Positions 1 to 11,794 of a stretch of DNA of 64,000 nt are shown one piece after another. The translations under genes and the position numbers were made by a program. Numbering within the stretch: position 1 is the first letter of the stretch; each line of letters starts with the position of its first letter. The DNA comes from Eumeta japonica (Eukaryota; Arthropoda; Insecta; Lepidoptera; Psychidae): the NCBI GenBank assembly GCA_005406025.1, contig BGZK01000017.1:186001-250000 (forward strand). Reading direction: 5' to 3'. The notes under the pieces were generated by a model, which was given only the letters and a program-made list of their open reading frames with translations, did no database searches and had not been told where the DNA came from.

Positions 1-1528
1 ATGATAACATGGTCGCTAGCTCTCAGTCCCAGATTTGCCCGTGTCGCTAAGGACGTGCTGGAGTTACGTTGCGGCTGCTCAGCATGGTTATAAGTCAGCG
101 GAAGCTACTGAACCGTGAAGATAAAAGTATATCATCTATTCAATGAAATTCTTTGATTAAGAAATGTAGACAATGGTTATTAATATTATAAAACGTTTTT
201 AGCGTGTAAATCATGAATTCTGTTTGGAGAATGTTTAAGTGATTACCGTACTTAGTATCAGCATCAAAGCTATTGCGTAACAATGTAATATAGCTTAACT
301 TAAAGTATGACATTAGGACTTTGAAATATTATGGACTATTTCATGGTAGTTCTCGGCATTTCGCTGTAACTAGGTCGCGAACTCCAATTTTACACTCAAT
401 ACTTAGTGACGTTTCAACCCTTTTCGAGACTCAGTTCGCCCAAAATTTAAACTAAAACTTAGGCAGAGAACAGTTAATGAGTTTCAAAAATTACATGAAA
501 AGGATAAGCATGTGGTTTTCCAGTTATAAGTTGTACAAATATGTTTTGTTATAATGTAATAGTAAATAAATAAGAAGACGCGTTTTACGTTACGTAAGGA
601 AGAGCAATGCAAACTGTAGGTTATGTACAATTTATATGAAGATTAACCTAAGCGGAAGTGATTTAGTTGGTTAATATTGGCATTATTTTATGTGGTAATT
701 TTTGTAAGTTTTGAAAACACCAACCAAAAGCTGCACTGGGACATGAATGTCGATAAGCCTATTCCAGCTCAAGCGGGCATCGGGCGATGGCCCTCAAGGG
801 AGTACCACTGCCCACAGCGCCTTTGTCCACTAAGAATCTGCAATAGTAGTCAGAGGTAGTTCTTAGGGTATGAGCGGTATCTCTGTTTCGAGTTTTCAAC
901 TTAGTAGAAGATACCTGAATGTTGTATATCCACTTTTATTGTGGAATGTCTCCCACGCACTATCATTATAATAGCCATAGACACACAGAAAACAACCACA
1001 AACATTAATACAACTAATATAAACCCAAAACAAATTCATTGTAGGAAAATAGCCGAATGATATTTCAATGTTTTTGATAGCGCCCTCACCTCCACCCGCG
1101 TGGGACAAGAATGATTTTTTTATTTGTGTACCGAGGCCGGATGCCCGCCGTCGAGATGTACGCCGTCGTTGACAAAATGAATAGTGTAAAAATATTGTCT
1201 GTACTGAAACCCCTGAAAATGCCAATGTTTTTGGCGATCAGTTGAGCGGTGCGGAAGTTGATAGGACAACTAGCGGCGAGTGACAGCAAAATGTATAGCA
1301 CAAACTTATTCTCCGTGTTCAAATACGTATGAATACCAATTTTCATGTCAAACGGGTATACGGTGTAATAGTTGATAGACTGGTGATCACTTGGTGTTCA
1401 CTTTCATAGTTGACACGAAAGTGAATAGCATAAAAATTTAATCCATGAAAAACCATTTAGATGTGTCAACTTTCACCGGAAGGAGTCAGAAGGTATTTGT
1501 CTATTATCGTATGTAATATCGTAAATGT
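1..1528. other. Intergenic DNA, nothing identified
   Basis: AT-rich DNA with several open frames under 110 codons on both strands, none with a recognisable domain, splice pattern or biased composition. A moderately GC-rich stretch around 745-860 and another around 1085-1260 stand out from the background, but neither gives a protein or RNA that I recognise. I see no promoter or RNA gene. Confidence 0.5.
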
Positions 1529-1973
1529 TAGGTCGGGGAAAAAGTTTTTTCGTATTCTATAAGGAAAAAGTTGCATTACGATCTCTTTGATTGTGGTTTT
1601 TGTATCTGGCTAGTTTTGATACCATTAAATAAATGACATTTAAAAAAAGAAAAATAAAAAGTAAAAACGATGTCCCGCCTTTTTTCTATTATTTTTCTGT
1701 CTACCAAAATGAATGAATCTAATATAGAAATTCGATATATTTCGAAGTTTTACAATAAAAAAGAAAAATGCAATACAAGCCGCGAAAAAAAATTGTGATG
1801 CTTATGGATTGCTGTAAAAATTTTGGATTTCTGATCGAAAAACTGTGGCAAGTAATTTTGACAGTTTTCTCTTGATTTTAACCTATATGTATTATAACGA
1901 CATGTAAATAAAATATAATAAAAAAATATCTTTTTATACATGAAATACGAAAAAACCTTTTGCCCGATTTTAT
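1529..1973. mobile_element. Non-autonomous mariner-type element with ~28-bp inverted ends
   Basis: The left end reads TA then GGTCGGGGAAAAAGTTTTTT and continues CGTATT. The right end, reverse-complemented, gives a close match (ATCGGGCAAAAGGTTTTTTC, then GTATT). TA flanks both ends, as expected for Tc1/mariner insertions. The interior has no transposase. A stretch near 1855-1880 (TTTTGACAGT followed by CTCTTGATTTTAAC) also occurs in the mariner relic at 49.2 kb, so this is probably an internally deleted derivative of that family. The 63-residue frame on the minus strand inside it is not a recognisable protein. Confidence 0.7.
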
Positions 1974-2174
1974 AGAGTATATACGATAATACCTAAAAGC
2001 AATATAGCAAGGTCTTACAAGGAAGTAGAAGGTATGGGCCTCTTGGATAACGCTAGTGGCGCGGCGTTGTGGCAGACTTAGGCAACTCGTGGGCGTTTCG
2101 CGTGCGATCAGCTGTACGGTTTACGTTATTGGAAACGTTGAATGCGTGAAAAAGTGCTCTCAAAAAAGGAAAAA

Positions 2175-3970
2175 ATGGGTGGTACGAGGTACTGTTGTGT
2201 TGTGGGGTGCAAAATTCCCAATCTCGGAATCGTGAATTAACTTTTATTCGTTTCCGAAACGAAGTTGGGAAGTTGAAAAAGAAATAAGTGGATAAAAGCT
2301 GTCAGAAGAATGTGAGTAAATATAATTATGACGATTTGATACTAGGAACGTATCGAAAAATGCAAACTCAAATTTTCTGTTCGCCTGTTGTATGTTATAT
2401 TTATTTTAGTACATTCGATAACAAGACGTGGCAACCGAATAAGAACACTCGAATCTGCAGTGCTCATTTTGTTGGAGGCAAGCAGTCCAACGTCGAAAAC
2501 AGCCCGCGTATGTGCCGACAATTTTCCCTCCGCGTATAAAAAAGCGGAAACACAACTGGCCTTAGCTAGACACGAGCGGCTTCTGAAAGGAAAGAAAAAT
2601 GAGCACCTCCACAGCTTCAAAACCGCAAGACAATGAAAATATCGTGAGTGACATTGAAATGGGTAAGATCGAAAATTGAAAAAATATTTTGAAGTAACTG
2701 TAAATGTTAGGCGCCTTTCAAGTTTCGGAAATGTACAATTGTTTTATACTGCGTTATTTTAAATGGATATTCAATGATTTCGTCTAATTACAGGATTAAA
2801 TGAAACTCCGAAGGAAGCTGGCAAGACGAGCATTGGTTGTCAAACTGATGCGTGTGACGGAGGAGAGAGTGCAGAAGGGAATACTTTCTGGAGTTGGAAC
2901 AACGAAAAAATGAAGCTTCCACGCAGACAAATATTTACATTGGGAAGCCAAATAAAACGAGCGAATCATAGTTAAGGAGCTGAAAACCGTTGCCAACAAG
3001 TCATGTGGTCCTGACGATATTTTCCATTACGGTTTCTCAGGATTCTCTGATATTGGATCAAACAAAACTATGTTGCAGTTAGGCGGGGTTTCACTAATTT
3101 TTCAATGCATTGCTCAATTTGATTAGCGTCAAAACAGATGGTCAACCAGCTTACTACCGCGTATTAAATAAACAAAATAGATTATTACTTTTTTGATGAA
3201 AATGAAATTGGGTATTTCTTTCTCTGGTCTAGCTTGCTTTTCAAGATACACGAATCAACTGCTTCTCAAATCTTCTTCGAAATCTTGACAACGTTGACTG
3301 AAAAGACAAAACTTGGATTTTTGGCCATCAAGGAAAGTATTAAAAGAAATTTACCCGTCGGTTTTAAAAATATCCGAATTGCAGATGCATAATCGATTGC
3401 ACGGAAATATTTACTGAAACCCCCCCTACTGTAGAACAACGCGTTCTCATGTACTCCAACTACAAGTCACGGTTTACAGTCAAATATTTGATCGTTATTA
3501 CGCCCGATGGTTTCGTTTGTAAACTATCAAAAGGGTATGGCGGAAGAGCTACAGATAGTTTCATAACGAATGACTGTGGACTTTTATCGTGCATAGAACC
3601 AGGGGATACGGTTTTAGCTGACAAAGGTTTCCCTCAGATAAAATCGGAACTGCTCAAACGCAATGCCCTCTTGGTGATACCTCCGTTCGCGTTCGACCCA
3701 CAATTTACAAACTCCGAAATAGATGAAACGTATAAAATCGCTTCAGTCCGAATACATGTCGAACGTGCTATTCAACGGATAAAACTCTGCAATATTTTAA
3801 AATTCATTCCTATTACACTTTTACCGCATATTGATGCAATTATGCACATGTGCTGTGTTATTGCCAATAGCAACCACTTATTAAAAATTCTGAAGCGTCC
3901 AATTAAGAAACTAAAATTTCCAGGAATTTTGAGGAGAGCGGCTGTAAAGGGAAGGACTCCGTACGTGTAA
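2175..3970 (+). pseudogene. THAP-domain DDE transposase, frameshifted (ISL2EU-type)
   Basis: The N-terminus is a broken THAP zinc finger. ATG at 2175 starts MGGTRYCCVVGC with the first cysteine pair. The next pieces lie in shifted frames: a basic WIKAVRR segment near 2290, then TRICSAHF with the Cys-x2-His pair near 2448-2471, then YVPTIFPP near 2508-2535, the usual THAP finish. The catalytic half is best preserved in the 173-codon frame ending at 3970, which is open upstream to about 3370. The presumed DDE triad is visible: Asp in IDCTEIF (codon 3395-3397), Asp in LADKGF (3620-3622) and Glu in HVERAIQRIK (3761-3763). Spliced segments with stops lie between. The likely role was binding the element ends and cutting DNA. 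The assignment to a DDE_Tnp_4-like family rests on recognised motifs. Confidence 0.75.
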
Positions 3971-4054
3971 AAAATGTTTATAAATAAAAATACTGAAGCA
4001 GATACAAGTAGTTCTATTCAATGCCTAGAATAGTAATGGAAGATAATGTTGAAA

Positions 4055-5859
4055 ATAGAACCATTCAATTTTGGGAATCAACTCTTCCAAAAATGTTCAT
4101 CCCTTTCAACTATGAGCTCTACGTTATCGCGACTTGAGTAAACGAAGAAATGACACTTATTAACGTTGAGTATGTACATTGACACCTGAATTTGTGTGTA
4201 ATATTTGTCGCTTTTTCAAATAAATGTCATTATTTTCGTCTATTTTCAAATACGGGACATTCGAAACTTTATCGTCACGGTTCACGATTTGCTGATTCTT
4301 ACAGCTAAAGGGCATTTTATTTCCAATAAAGATGATTCGCTTAAAATTATTCCGTCGGGGCTCGTGGCCATAAACGGTTGGGTCATATTTATAATCAATC
4401 CAACTGAAGTTACTTTCAGACCAGATTGTTCTTCGAAAGACTTCCTTGCATTCGACTCGGTTTCAAGACCATACTTCATAGCCTCTGTCATCTTGCCATC
4501 AAATTTATTCTTTTTAAATTGTGATGCCAAAGATTCGAATGCGTCTCGCCTTGTTTTTATGCGATGAGCCTTGCTAGAGCATGTAACTCGTTTTGCTCTT
4601 TCTTCAAACCATTCGAAGCAATCGGATTGACTTTCCGAAAGTACGCTGATGCTCAAACACTCACTCCTGTCTGCTACAATCTTTTCTTCGTATTTCGATT
4701 GCAGCTCAGGAGGACACGTGTATTTTCGAAGTCGCATTTTTAAATCATCGACTGACAAAACTTCATAGCAGCTGTAATCTCGCCTTGACTCTTGCAAGCG
4801 GTAAATTTGGTCCATAATTATATACGCTTCTTCTTTCCTTTTTTCCTCTTCTTCTCTTGCAATTTCTCTTAGCGGTTCAATATCTTTCTCCGATTGTATG
4901 TACTGGCCGAACAACGAACCTTCTGTGCAATACGGTACATTTTGGACGTCGTTGAATGTATACGTTGCATTACAATCAATCAGATGTTCCTGACCTGGGA
5001 ACATTTGAGCGATAGTGCAACCTTTTTTATATTTTTCCACTTGACTTTCTCGAGGCTGATTCCAACATTGCGGTTGATCGGTTTTCGATTGCGTACATTC
5101 ATTATTGATAAAAATGCAGACCGCTGCTACATGTTTGCAACCTCGAACCGATAAACCCGCCTTGCAAGTGCATTCTGTCCTTCGTACCGTACGATCTAGG
5201 TTCACCTGAAAAGCATTCAGTTCCTATAGGAAAGAAAACGGGAAGAGCGGGAAAAGGCACACAAAAAAATTCACACTAACGTGTATGTACAAACAGCAAT
5301 TGCTAAGCAAAATATGCAGTATTCAAAATTCATTATTCTGTTGACCGTATTCCATGTTTTTAAGTAATTCACGCACCAAAACCAGCGCAAAAAAAATCGA
5401 AAACAACATGCAGAATGTTAATCGTGATTAATTATAAATCTTGCATTTTTTAGAGTTTTACGTGCAAGTTATTTTTTTATTTAATTGTTTTAGTATATAT
5501 AATATATTGTGGATGCAAAACGATAAAATAATAAATAAGTAAATAAATGAAATTATTATCGGTTCCACATTTCCGAACAATACTTATTCCTTCAGTATAT
5601 ATTTCTTTGATAAAGAAATATATCTTCATTTTCCATTTCTAAATTGCATGGATGGTTGAAAAGTTGCTGAAAATATATTTGTTTAGATTATTACTCAACT
5701 ATGAATTCATTTTATAATTAATACATACCTCCACTTTCACGTCGTACGGTCGATTATTCACTCTGGTCTGTGGTGTTACTTTTCCATGGATGAATCCTCC
5801 TCCACTATCACGGATTTCGACAACCTCCTGAACGTGATGGCTTTGGAAAAGTTTATGCC
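4055..5859 (-). pseudogene. SWIM zinc-finger / YqaJ-like nuclease, frameshifted (ISL2EU partner gene)
   Basis: Two exons read well on the minus strand. Exon complement(5729..5859) follows an AG acceptor and ends at a GTATGT donor. The next exon begins at 5205 after CTTTTCAG and runs open to 4282. It has no ATG: the first codon is GTG, an internal valine. A SWIM finger (CTCKAGLSVRGCKHVAAVC) occupies its first 40 residues. Near the end come nuclease motifs: a Glu in ESNARKSFEEQ, Asp in SPDG and the ExK of LLEIKCP, typical of YqaJ enzymes. A one-base shift at about 4285 introduces a stop, but homology resumes in another frame down to about 4055 (CHFFVYSSRDNVELIVERD), matching the usual domain tail. 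A possible earlier exon with a GTAAGT donor lies near 5992-6045. The product was probably an exonuclease aiding transposition. This copy is broken. Confidence 0.72.
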
Positions 5860-6224
5860 CTATATTTTTAATAAATTGAACATCCAGTTATAAGTAATAC
5901 GATAATCTATCTTATAATGAAATGAATACGTGGTAAAAATTACATATACAGCGATTTGAAAGAATATTTCATGTTTCGTGTAATTACTTACCTTTCGACA
6001 CAGATTTTCCGCGAAAAGTCTGCATAGATATTCTGAAATCCACACTTAATAATAGTTTGGCTCATAATATCGATTCTTCTGTTACAATATAAATAAACAT
6101 CCAAAACGTGCAGTAACGTTTATGCGAATCATATGGTCACGTCTATGAGAAAAACGACCTCGAGTTGCCGCGGTTAACCGACCGATGGCGTTGCCGTAGC
6201 TCCGCCATGATATCCAAGAGGCGT

Positions 6225-8030
6225 ATTAGTAACGTTAACTGGTAGAAGAAGACATTTGCCTTTGAATTGCAATCGATTATAGATATTGTGTTGAAATAAT
6301 AATGCTAAAATGTATCGTAAGGAGTACAGAGTCGCAACAACAACCCATATTTTTGCCATTTCAAATCCGGACCTTTTTAATGTAACACAAAATCATCATA
6401 GTTAAAAACAGAAATTATCAAAATGAACTTTTAACAAAGATTTAGATTTTAGCGACACTGCCCATGTGTACCCTCTTTTCAATAAATGAATTAATTATAC
6501 CTACTGTGACGTATTACCATATATTAGAACATGTATTCGACTGACTTGTGTCACTTCCTACGTAATTAAAGGAGTGTCACTTCCTATATAACTCGACAAA
6601 GGTTCAGGGGGTAGATTGGCTATTATTAACCTGGCGTGTAATCCCACCCTTTCTGCTTCGAGTAATCTGTTTACACGAGACTAATTAAAAAGCTGCCTCG
6701 TTACAGCGCTACAACTTGATACACGCCCCCGCTTAATTGGCGAACGCGGAGGTGATACGAGGCGCGATGACGCAGGCGCAAGTAAATGGTGTGTAGACTT
6801 AATGCGAATAGTAGTACTCTAACCATAAATACTGATAATAATTGCACATTTAAATATTCTTTTTGCAAATTGTTATTTTAGTGCAAAATGTGTAATTTTT
6901 TCATATGTCGAGAATGTTGGCACATTTTGAAGTTTGTTCGAAAATTTAATATACAAAATTGTTGTGTGGTCGCCCCCACTAATTTTCCTATAGTTTTTAC
7001 GTCAAATTGTGGTATTTGGACCTTTAGGCCTCCGTTTTAGTTCAATGCGGACAGGGAGCTAATGTAAGATGATATGAGCTGATGTGGATCGTCATTATGA
7101 ACACGTTCACGACGTCCGAAATCCACGACTAAGCGGTACAAAGGTAGCGGCTTATTTCGACTTAACTTAGAATGTGTTGGTAAATTAGTCCGCTAATCGA
7201 AGTCAGGATTCAAATTCTATGTTTTCTCGGTCGTAGACAAAGCATCTGTTGAATTAAAACTAAGTTCATACTCGTTCGGTGAGTCCGGCAGAGTTTTGTT
7301 TACTTAAAATATGTTCAACTTTTTACTTCATCCAGAACCAGTTTTCATTTACAATTCTGTCCGAGTAGATGTATAGAGAATTCTTTGACATCGCCTAATG
7401 ATAGCCCATCTAGACCTCGATTCCGGTGCCGTTCTTGTCTCAATCTTTAAAAGTGTGATAAATGTAATTTAAAGGTACAGAAAGTGTAATAAGAGCGTAT
7501 GACGTGATTTAAAAGTATACAAGTCCGAAATTCTAGTAATCATTTCCTATGTTTAGTTATAGTTTCTAGTTTTGAAGAGTCTTGCTTAAACTCGGTTTTT
7601 AGGCGGTGTACTAAGGTGATTCATGCCCCATTATTGAAATTAATTTTCAGCAATACATCTATGAAAATCACTTTCGATTCCGTGTAATGGTTTTTGCGAG
7701 ACGCGCCAACAAACAAACACAGGGACAAACGAAATGCCAAAAACGGTCGTCTCGGTTTCTACTGCCTTTATATGAAGTACTAATACCTCCCGTATTAGTA
7801 TTTCATAAATAGACGGCGGTCAGTTACAGTTTTATTATATGTACAGATCGTATTACAATACTTTATATCAAAGTCGAACTCACAGTCTCCCACTACAAGG
7901 ACGTACATAGACTTGAAGGGATGCTGTCAATTGAAAATGCGGAACCGGAAGTCGCCGTCCGCCCTTTATGGCGCAGGGCTACAGACGGAAAAATCGTGCA
8001 CTTACAAAAGATAACATCTCATATCAAAAG
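6225..8030. other. Intergenic DNA with one GC-richer, regulatory-looking block
   Basis: No gene is recognised. Positions 6640-6790 are clearly GC-richer than their surroundings and contain homeodomain-like cores (GACTAATTAAAAAG, CTTAATTGGCG), as expected of an insect enhancer, though conservation cannot be tested here. Around 7080-7230 a GGATTCAAATTC motif resembles a tRNA B box and may be a worn SINE. The remainder is AT-rich. Confidence 0.35.
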
Positions 8031-8240
8031 TTGTACCGGAGGGCGAGCGCCCGGGGGCGCGGCGGGGGGCGTGGCAAGGTCGAAGTAATAACGCATCAGT
8101 ATGCAGCCGGCGGCGCTGGAATTTTACTCCGAGACCGCCGGCTGATCTACTCACACGTCGCGCGGCGGCGTGACTGTGCGTCTGACTGCGTGCGCGTCTT
8201 TGGGAGCGCGGCGGGTTCTAGTTCCGCTGTTAAAAAGGAG
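8030..8240. other. GC-rich island with a 10-bp hairpin
   Basis: A sharp GC-rich island in AT-rich DNA. CAGCCGGCGG at 8104-8113 pairs perfectly with CCGCCGGCTG at 8135-8144 across a 21-base loop. A short frame, ATG at 8101 to TGA, encodes only 14 residues. The 93-codon frame across the island has low-complexity Arg/Gly content and no recognisable domain. It could be a promoter-proximal island, an enhancer or an old insertion. I cannot choose between them. Confidence 0.4.
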
Positions 8241-8350
8241 CCTTTGTAGTTTCATCATGTCCGTTTCTCCGTTTGTCTGTCGCTTGACAATAGTAATTGC
8301 GTGATGCGCGAACAAAACACACAGACAGATATTATTTTTCACAAAAAACG
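8236..8350 (+). repeat. Fragment resembling the AGGGTTCCG interspersed family
   Basis: The string CCTTTGTAGTTTCATCATGT followed by CCGTTTCTCCGTTTGTCTGTC resembles the outer segment of the family seen at 14.2, 33.8, 50.3, 58.4 and 62.0 kb. Only this outer segment is present. Confidence 0.4.
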
Positions 8351-8557
8351 TAAATCACATCCCAACATCAAAAAAAAACCTCAATAACAAGACCCATATC
8401 GCTTTTTAGCTTTATTTTCACCCTCGCAGGTTTAATTTAAAAAAAAGTGTTGTATCATGTATCTGTTTTTGGAGAACTTTAAGAAATTTCTAGTTGAAAT
8501 CGAGTTCAATATTAATTCCAATTTTCTAGCTTTTGGGTTTGGACTGGGTGTTGATGA

Positions 8558-8605
8558 GTCAGTCAGTCAGACAATCAGTCAGTCAGTCAGTAATTTCAGT
8601 CAGTA
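8558..8605. repeat. Short GTCA/AGTC tetranucleotide microsatellite
   Basis: An interrupted run of AGTC units just upstream of the large minisatellite. It appears to be simple slippage sequence. Confidence 0.8.
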
Positions 8606-8730
8606 CAGTCCGCCCGCGTAGCTATTTTTCATCTTTACACCGCACCACACACTTATGTGTGTGTGTGTGTATATATGTATTGGTTTATAGACCGATTACG
8701 ATAATTAATAATCATCCCTCTTCCCCGTCA

Positions 8731-9567
8731 TCGATTCCGATTCCGATCGCGGTCTTGCTCTCGATGCCATTCTGTATCACTCTCGATTCCGATCCCGGTC
8801 TTGCCCTCGATGCCATTCTGTATCACTCTCGATTCCGATCCCGGTCTTGCTCTCGATGCCATTGTGTATCACTCTCGATTCCGATCCCGGTCTTGCTCTC
8901 GATGCCATTGTGTATCACTCTCGATTCCGATCCCGGTCTTGCTCTCGATGCCATGCTGTATCACTCTCGATTCCGATCCCGGTCTTGCCCTCAATGCCAT
9001 TCTGTATCACTTCTCGATTCCGATCCCGGTCTTGCTCTCGATGCCATTGTGTATCACTCTCGATTCCGATCCCGGTCTTGCTCTCGATGCCATTGTGTAT
9101 CACTCTCGATTCCGATCCCGGTCTTGCTCTCGATGCCATTCTGTATCACTCTCGATTCCGATCCCGGTCTTGCTCTCGATGCCATTGTATCACTCTCGAT
9201 TCCGATCCCGGTCTTGCCTCGATGCCATTCTGTATCACTCTCGATTCCGATCCCGGTCTTGCTCTCGATGCCATTGTGTATCACTCTCGATTCCGATCCC
9301 GGTCTTGCTCTCGATGCCATTCTGTATCACTCTCGATTCCGATCCCGGTCTTGCTCTCGATGCCATTGTGTATCACTCTCGATTCCGATCCCGGTCTTGC
9401 CCTCGATGCCATTCTGTATCACTCTCGATTCCGATCCCGGTCTTGCTCTCGATGCCATTGTGTATCACTCTCGATTCCGATCCCGGTCTTGCTCTCGATG
9501 CCATTCTGTATCACTCTCGATTTCGATCCCGGTCTTGCTCTCGATGCCATTGTGTATCACTCTCGAT
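8731..9567 (+). repeat. 46-bp minisatellite, about 18 units
   Basis: A tandem array whose unit begins CGATTCCGATCCCGGTCTTG and continues through CTCTCGATGCCATT[C/G]TG to TATCACTCT. Units differ by few substitutions, with small indels in the units near 9010, 9188 and 9217. At the variable base the order of units is C C G G C C G G, then C G repeated five times, so the second half behaves as a 92-bp dimer. Because 46 is one more than a multiple of three and the unit lacks stops on +, all three + frames stay open (up to 361 codons) and encode the same peptide cycle. That explains the long open frames without any coding function. The units are near-identical, which indicates recent expansion. Confidence 0.95.
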
Positions 9568-11550
9568 ACACGAAAGAAGATACGGACAGTCGAACAGTTA
9601 GACTACGACAACAGATAGTAGCCTGTCATTTGCGTAATAATTTGTTCTTGCTTTATACTAATTTTCATTACAATCGATGAATCGGCTCTTAAGTTTTTAA
9701 AAGACATATAGACAGACAGACAGACATAAATTTTAAAAATTGTAGAATTTGGGTCAGTTAGTTGTATAACCAATAACCATTACGAAATTTAAAAAAAAAA
9801 TTGAATGTACAGCCAGATGCTACAGATTTGTTAATTAGTATAAATATAGATGTTTTGAAACTCTTAAGTAAGTGAAAAACCTATAGGGTACTTAGAATTG
9901 ACCTACAATCATGAAATTTGGCGAAAAGAAAAATCTTGCAGTACAAGTAAAGAAAAAAAATATGAAAATCGAAAATTTGTTTTTATTCTACATGAAAAAA
10001 ATTGCTTTTGTATTTAAAAATTTAGATTTGTAATTAGAGTGTGGATCGCGATATATACGGGAAAACATTTTTTAACTTCGCGCTATAAAAACTTAAGATT
10101 ACCAAAAATCGGATATTTTTAGGAAAATTGATAAAATATGGGAAAATACAAAGTTCCGAAATTGCTGGCCCGATATTTCGCCAGTATCACTATTGAAAGC
10201 AGACAAAAATCATCGAAACTCATGATGGATGAAATATCTACATAAATATTGAATATTAAACGTGTAGAAACCCTCAGGGTGCGATTTTATTCGCACTTGT
10301 CTGGTTTTTTGTGTGTGATTTGATAATGCATAGCTTAAATGACATTAAAGAAAACATACAAAAATGGAGAAAACTTCCTTATCTCAAAAATTTGTGAGAT
10401 TTAAATAAGCAAAACCTAAACGAAAATATGAAATCTCACCATTCCCATGCGAATCGCAAAAAGATAATTTCCGGTTTCAAAATTAAGTGCTAGAATAACT
10501 CCTATCCGAATATTCGATCTTAGCCTATTTATTTAGAAATATACGATAAGACTGAATTCGACTATAAACAATATTTTCAGCAAACTTTTTTATGATACTG
10601 TACGTGCTAGATAAATTTGATTTATAAAAAAAATTAGTTAAAAGAAAACGGGGATGCGAGTCAGAGTATTAATTAGGGGTCATGAAGGCAATTAAGAGCA
10701 TGATTACATTTATTTAATACTTATGCAAGATAAAAGGTTAGAATTTGATTTCCGTAAGTTTGAGAGTGTTAATAAAGACAAAAAAAGGAAGTTGAGGTGA
10801 TAGAATAATTAAAATTATTTTAAAAAGGGGAAAAAAATACATTGATCTTAAAAATAAAAAAAAACTAACATCGTAAATATGCAGTGGTGGGCGTAGATCA
10901 AAAAAAAAGTCATAACTCGTTTAAGCTATCATTCCTAAATCTAGGGAAAAAAGTGGTAGGTGAAAAGTAGATTTAACACTATTAGATATTTGTTTATAAC
11001 ATTAAATTATTTACAAAGCTTATGTTTGTGCAGACTTGACATCAGAAAAATAAGAATACTGGGATCCAGTGCTACACACAATTTTAATTATAAAAAGTAT
11101 GTCTTACGCTTTCTTAGTAACTACAAATAAATTGGCAGTTTAAAAAAAAACATGGTATTTTATGCAGTGATTTACGTAGAACAGATTCATCTCCAAGATA
11201 TTGAGACTCCTACTTCTTTACGCATAGCAATATTTTGATACAGAAATTATTGTTTAATATACGCCAAATAGGTACGATACATTAACGTTACAGTGAACCA
11301 TGTAAAAGAATAATGTCTTACATCTCGAATATAAATATGTCCAGTTCGTAGAATTTCCAAGAAACTTTGAATAGTCTCAGCCTAGCCGGGGGCGGCGTCA
11401 TTTAAGGAATATCTACGCATTTCAAGGGTTTTACCCTTGCGGGTTGAATTTCCCTTAATAGATCTGTCATTTTCAGGGTTTCTTTTTATAAAAATAAAGA
11501 CACAGGAAATAAAAAAAAGTTGAATGTGGAGAATTATTATAAAATGAAAC
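9568..11550. other. AT-rich intergenic DNA
   Basis: No open frame of note, no recognisable repeat end and no RNA gene. A short GACA run occurs at about 9710-9725. Around 11385-11460 there is a short GC-richer patch of unknown role. Confidence 0.5.
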
Positions 11551-11566
11551 TGGTATATATATATAC

Positions 11567-11618
11567 ATTTCTAAGCAGTAGTATAAATATACAATTATTT
11601 ATACTACTGCTTAGAAAT
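11567..11618. repeat. Perfect 23-bp stem hairpin with 6-base loop
   Basis: Positions 11567-11589 are the exact reverse complement of 11596-11618, separated by TACAAT. Weaker inverted similarity continues outside: a TGGAGAA element lies upstream (about 11526-11533), and its reverse complement TTCTCCA lies downstream (about 11628-11636). This suggests a larger foldback. The loop is short for a typical microRNA precursor, so a foldback MITE or a young palindromic duplication is more likely. Confidence 0.85.
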
Positions 11619-11794
11619 TATGACAAAGTTCTCCATTCTTTTTCATAATCGTTATAAAAAAATTCATAAATATGACCAGTATAAATTTAATTTAAGTAAG
11701 CTCTACTACGCTTGAGTGTCGTAATACATCGTGTACCACTAGTACTAAAGTTAAAGTAATTTCATTTTTATTAATTTTATTTTTTTAGGCATCC

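Larger units (their letters stand above)
2036..6224. mobile_element. Decayed ISL2EU-type DNA transposon (THAP/DDE transposase plus SWIM/YqaJ nuclease)
   Basis: About 4.2 kb bounded by inverted ends: GCCTCTTGGATA at 2038-2049 and its exact reverse complement at 6211-6222. The flanking dinucleotide AT at 2034-2035 and 6225-6226 is a possible 2-bp target duplication, though TA can also be read there. Inside are two convergent coding units: a THAP-DDE_4-like transposase on + and a SWIM plus YqaJ-like nuclease on -. As I know it, the eukaryotic ISL2EU (IS4EU) superfamily pairs a transposase with a YqaJ exonuclease and makes 2-bp duplications, which fits. Both genes are broken by frameshifts, so this copy should not move by itself. 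The terminal repeat and both proteins agree on one element, which makes the overall call strong. The exact end bases are less certain. Confidence 0.75.

Noticed and set aside
677..1346. Open frames of 60-109 codons near the left edge
   Set aside because: No domain, and overlapping frames on both strands suggest chance.
7200..7225. A further SINE at about 7.1-7.25 kb
   Set aside because: Only a B-box-like GGATTCAAATTC is visible, with no A box or shared body. It is left as a remark.
8731..9567. CRISPR array
   Set aside because: The units are contiguous tandem repeats without unique spacers, in a eukaryotic sequence.
8533..9680. Three overlapping forward open frames of 361, 266 and 277 codons
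   Set aside because: They are products of the stop-free 46-bp tandem unit read in its three frames. They contain no domain and no gene structure.
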